From Pseudomonas sp. UBA5782 (lineage in GTDB: Bacteria > Pseudomonadota > Gammaproteobacteria > Pseudomonadales > Pseudomonadaceae), in assembly GCA_002418465.1 (NCBI GenBank), contig DIEE01000124.1, positions 14,234 to 24,929 of the forward strand: a stretch of 10,696 nucleotides of DNA, read 5' to 3'. Every line of letters starts with the position of its first letter. Positions within the stretch are counted from its first letter, which is position 1. A program made the position numbers and the translations under genes. The notes beneath the pieces were generated by a model. It was not told the origin of the DNA. It saw only the letters and a program-made list of their open reading frames with translations, and made no database searches. Shown here in pieces: positions 7,617-10,696 of the stretch.

Positions 7617-7643
7617 TAAAGATTTCATGGCCTGACCCGATAA
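7617..7643 (+). promoter_or_regulatory. FliA (sigma-28) promoter of fliS
   Basis: TAAAGATT (7617-7624), exactly 11 bases, then CCCGATAA (7636-7643), seven of eight matches to GCCGATAA. Predicted start near 7650 gives a leader of about 37 bases with a good ribosome binding site. A 10-bp perfect palindrome, GCAAATTTGC (7598-7607), ends nine bases upstream of the -35 box. The rest of the 219-base fliD-fliS gap holds only the hairpins described separately and a T-rich stretch; I see no gene in it. Confidence 0.82.
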
Positions 7644-7686
7644 CTAAATCAGAAGGTTTCATTCGTCTTATTTAGGAGCAGCCGGC

Positions 7687-8091
7687 ATGTACGCAGCCTC
7701 AGCCCTCAAGAATTACCAGCAAGTCAGCACCCAGTCGCAACTGGCTGAAGCAAGTCCGCACCGCTTGATCCAGATGCTCTACGAGGGCGCCCTGGATCGC
7801 ATTGCCCAGGCGCAAGGTGCCATGGGGCGCGGTCAGATCAGCGAGAAGGGCGTGCTGATCGGCAAGGCCATCAACATCATCAACGGCCTGCGCCAGGCGC
7901 TGGACAAGGACAAGGGCGGCGAGTACGCCAGCAACCTCGAGGGCCTGTACGAGTTCATGAGCCAGCGTCTGCTTCAGGCCAACCTGAAGAACGATTCCTC
8001 TTCGCTGGAACTCGTATCCTCCCTTCTGCGCAAGGTCAAAGATGGCTGGGACGGCATTGCGCCGGCTCCTGCTCCCATTCAAGGTGCGTGA
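7687..8091 (+). CDS. fliS: Flagellin export chaperone FliS
   Basis: 134 residues, a normal length for the family. It is a cytoplasmic all-helical chaperone that binds the C-terminal helix of flagellin, prevents premature polymerisation and delivers it to the export gate. Family hallmarks: the N-terminal YAASALKNYQQVSTQSQLAEASPHRL, the LIQMLYEGALDRIAQAQGAM helix, KGVLIGKAINIINGLRQALD, and YEFMSQRLLQANLKND. The C-terminal tail (about 118-134) is Pro/Ala-rich. AGGAG at 7674-7678 lies eight bases before the ATG. Its own FliA-type promoter would time it with flagellin. The stop codon is two bases from the ATG of the next gene, indicating translational coupling. Confidence 0.96.
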   Translation: MYAASALKNYQQVSTQSQLAEASPHRLIQMLYEGALDRIAQAQGAMGRGQISEKGVLIGKAINIINGLRQALDKDKGGEYASNLEGLYEFMSQRLLQANLKNDSSSLELVSSLLRKVKDGWDGIAPAPAPIQGA

Positions 8092-8093
8092 TC

Positions 8094-8387
8094 ATGAACA
8101 CTGCCGTTAAGCGTCTCGAAAATACCGGCATCGCTTTGCGGGATGCCCTGACCAATCAGGATTGGGCCGCCATCGGCCTGCTCGATCAGCAGTGCCGCGA
8201 AGCCGTCGACGACGCCATGCGCGAGGTCGAGCGCGACAGTGATCTGAAGATGACGCTGGAAGATATCCTGGCGATCTATCGGGATCTGGTCAGCTCCTGC
8301 AAGAACGTCCGCGAGGGCCTCGGCGAAGAAATGGCACAGGTCAACAAGGCCCACCAGGGCGCCAAGATTTACAAGATGTTTGGCTGA
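8094..8387 (+). CDS. fliT: FliT-like flagellar chaperone (fliS'-type small protein)
   Basis: 97 residues, charged and predicted all-helical, with no signal peptide or membrane segment. The sequence has the size and look of the FliT-like proteins encoded between fliS and fleQ in Pseudomonas (called fliS', fliT or fleP in different annotations). By analogy with enteric FliT it may act as an export chaperone for FliD and modulate flagellar gene expression; that function is inferred from position and size, as motifs in this family are weak. The ATG at 8094 is preferred over an in-frame GTG at 8088 that overlaps the fliS stop: AAGGTG at 8081-8086 is seven bases from the ATG but only one from the GTG. 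It shares the fliS transcript and is closed by a strong terminator. Confidence 0.8.
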   Translation: MNTAVKRLENTGIALRDALTNQDWAAIGLLDQQCREAVDDAMREVERDSDLKMTLEDILAIYRDLVSSCKNVREGLGEEMAQVNKAHQGAKIYKMFG

Positions 8388-8406
8388 CACCGCGTTGGTG
8401 AAGTGA

Positions 8407-8445
8407 CACAAAGCAAGCCTGAGTCAAATCCAGGCTTTTTTTGTG
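8407..8445. terminator. Intrinsic terminator after the fliT-like gene
   Basis: AAGCCTG (8415-8421) pairs with CAGGCTT (8431-8437) around a 9-base loop, followed by a T-run to 8442. The pairing extends outwards through a 2x2 internal mismatch to CACAAA (8407-8412) with TTTGTG (8440-8445). The A-rich 5' side makes a bidirectional terminator possible. It isolates fliS-fliT from fleQ. Confidence 0.88.
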
Positions 8446-8453
8446 CCATAAAT

Positions 8454-8482
8454 TTGACTAACGACCGTTTTTTGACTTTACT
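8454..8482 (+). promoter_or_regulatory. Sigma-70-like promoter of fleQ
   Basis: TTGACT (8454-8459), a 17-base spacer, and TTTACT (8477-8482) give five and four of six matches to the consensus hexamers. A second TTGACT at 8472-8477 lacks a good partner. Downstream is the near-palindrome GCAAATTGC (8487-8495) inside GCGG/CCGC arms (8484-8501), a possible operator. P. aeruginosa fleQ is known to be transcribed by sigma-70 and repressed by Vfr; I do not see a clear Vfr box here. Confidence 0.5.
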
Positions 8483-8551
8483 AGCGGCAAATTGCTACCG
8501 CGTCATAGCTGCGTGGCCCCTTCCTCAGTACGACCAAGAAGCCAACCTCTT

Positions 8552-10024
<1,473 letters not shown>

Positions 10025-10067
10025 CGGTCGGCCAATGCCTCGCCGGACATTTTCTCCAAATGTTTGA

Positions 10068-10107
10068 CGCCCGCTTTCAAGTAATTGAAAAGCGGGCGAT
10101 TTTTTTT
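10068..10107 (+). terminator. Intrinsic terminator after fleQ
   Basis: Arms 10068-10080 (CGCCCGCTTTCAA) and 10085-10098 (TTGAAAAGCGGGCG) pair over 13 bp with one bulged A around a GTAA tetraloop, followed by an eight-T run (10100-10107). It lies 43 bases after the fleQ stop and ends one base before the fleS sigma-54 promoter, so the two elements are nearly fused. Confidence 0.93.
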
Positions 10108-10124
10108 AGGCACGGGGATTGCTA
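10108..10124 (+). promoter_or_regulatory. Sigma-54 promoter of fleS
   Basis: AGGCACGGGGATTGCTA carries the invariant GG (10109-10110, -24) and GC (10121-10122, -12) with the required ten bases between them, and matches the sigma-54 consensus TGGCACG-N4-TTGCW at all but the first base. The predicted start is near 10134. fleSR in P. aeruginosa is a FleQ/sigma-54 target, which fits fleQ lying directly upstream. I cannot assign the FleQ site with confidence. Confidence 0.88.
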
Positions 10125-10128
10125 TTCC

Positions 10129-10170
10129 TCTCTCACCACGACCGTTCTCTGACGGTCATCCAGTGAGAGA
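10129..10170. repeat. Nested inverted repeat over fleS start site and ribosome binding site
   Basis: Outer arms TCTCTCAC (10129-10136) and GTGAGAGA (10163-10170) are perfect 8-bp complements. Inner arms GACCGT (10140-10145) and ACGGTC (10152-10157) are perfect 6-bp complements around a 6-base loop. The outer right arm is the only purine-rich ribosome-binding sequence before fleS. The inner hairpin would be in the sigma-54 transcript; most of the outer left arm lies upstream of its predicted start. Confidence 0.7.
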
Positions 10171-10175
10171 TGCAC

Positions 10176-10696
10176 ATGAAGCCAGCTGCCCACAGCGCCA
10201 GCGCCGATACCACTCTGCCGAGCGAGACCCTCGTCGCGGACGAGCTGCAGCAGGCCTACGCCCTGTTCGAGCAGATGTCCGAACAGCTCAGCGATTCCTA
10301 TGGATCGCTGCAGGCGCGCGTCGATCAGCTCACTGGTGAGCTGGAACTGGTCAGCGCCCAGCGCATGCAGGAACTGGCGGAAAAGGAGCTGCTCGCCCAG
10401 CGCCTGCAGAGCCTGCTCGATCTGCTGCCCGGCGGGGTGGTGGTGATCGACGGCCAGGGCCTGGTTCGCGAGGCCAACCCGGTCGCCGGACAATTGCTCG
10501 GCCAGCCGCTGGTCGGGGTGCTCTGGCGCCAGGTGATTGCCCGCTGCTTCGCGCCGCGCCAGGACGACGGCCATGAGGTCTCGCTCAAGGATGGCCGCCG
10601 GCTGTCCATTGCCACGCGTTCGCTGAATGGCGAGCCGGGCCAACTGGTGCTGCTCACCGACCTCACCGAAACCCGCCGCCTGCAGGATCAGCTGGC
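10176..10696 (+). CDS. fleS: Flagellar sensor histidine kinase FleS, 3' truncated by window edge
   Basis: 173 codons are visible; the gene runs off the right edge. FleS is the cytoplasmic kinase that phosphorylates FleR, the sigma-54 activator of hook and basal-body genes. The visible part contains a low-complexity N-terminus, a helical coiled-coil-like segment (about 22-80, LQQAYALFEQMSEQLSDSYG and the following Gln/Glu/Leu-rich helix), and a PAS domain beginning LLDLLPGGVVVIDGQGLVREANPVAGQLLG (about 81-110), ending near LVLLTDLTETRRLQDQL where the dimerisation/His domain would begin. No membrane segment is seen, as expected for FleS. The ATG at 10176 is chosen; an in-frame ATG at 10170 would add only Met-His and leaves too little room for the GAGAG at 10165-10169. 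The 5' gene neighbour is fleQ; fleR is expected just downstream. Confidence 0.95.
   Translation, partial: MKPAAHSASADTTLPSETLVADELQQAYALFEQMSEQLSDSYGSLQARVDQLTGELELVSAQRMQELAEKELLAQRLQSLLDLLPGGVVVIDGQGLVREANPVAGQLLGQPLVGVLWRQVIARCFAPRQDDGHEVSLKDGRRLSIATRSLNGEPGQLVLLTDLTETRRLQDQL

Noticed and set aside
8492..8551. 20-residue N-terminal extension of FleQ from TTG at 8492
   Set aside because: FleQ proteins begin MWRET-; the extension overlaps the promoter region and does not resemble the family.

Overview
This window is the distal part of a polar-flagellum gene cluster from a gamma-proteobacterium of the Pseudomonas group. The gene order is large glycosyltransferase, fliC, flaG, fliD, fliS, fliT-like, fleQ, fleS, all on the + strand. 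This is the order I recall for Pseudomonas aeruginosa, and the 490-residue FleQ agrees with P. aeruginosa FleQ residue by residue at its key sites. GC-rich codon use and the fleQ-fleS pair support the Pseudomonadaceae. I cannot fix the species from sequence alone.

Layout. Positions 1-3814 hold the 3' part of a very large multidomain glycosyltransferase (1270 residues visible, 5' end outside the window). Its place directly before flagellin makes it a candidate flagellin-glycosylation enzyme. Positions 3815-4043 are a regulatory interval with two sigma-28 (FliA) type promoters at ideal spacing, one hairpin between them and a leader hairpin. Then come fliC (flagellin) with a strong terminator, flaG and fliD (filament cap). 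After fliD, a 219-base gap has a terminator-like hairpin and a further FliA-type promoter driving fliS and the overlapping fliT-like chaperone gene, which is closed by a strong terminator. fleQ (master regulator) has a sigma-70-like promoter and its own terminator. A sigma-54 promoter immediately after that terminator drives fleS, the sensor kinase of the next regulatory tier, which runs off the right edge.

How it works together. FleQ (with sigma-54) turns on fleS/fleR and other mid-stage genes. FliA, released later, drives late genes: here fliC through two apparent promoters, and fliS-fliT-like. FliS and the FliT-like protein are export chaperones for flagellin and, by family precedent, the cap protein. 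FliD caps the growing filament, FlaG affects filament length, and the upstream enzyme probably decorates the flagellin. Three of the four promoter classes expected of a Pseudomonas flagellar hierarchy (sigma-70-like, sigma-54, sigma-28) can be read directly in this window.

I see no mobile element, CRISPR array, tRNA or rRNA. The core content is known biology. The points worth a second look are regulatory: the tandem FliA promoters, the nested dyad over the fleS ribosome binding site, and the inverted repeat linking the fliT terminator loop to the fleQ -35 region. The modular make-up of the glycosyltransferase is a further one.
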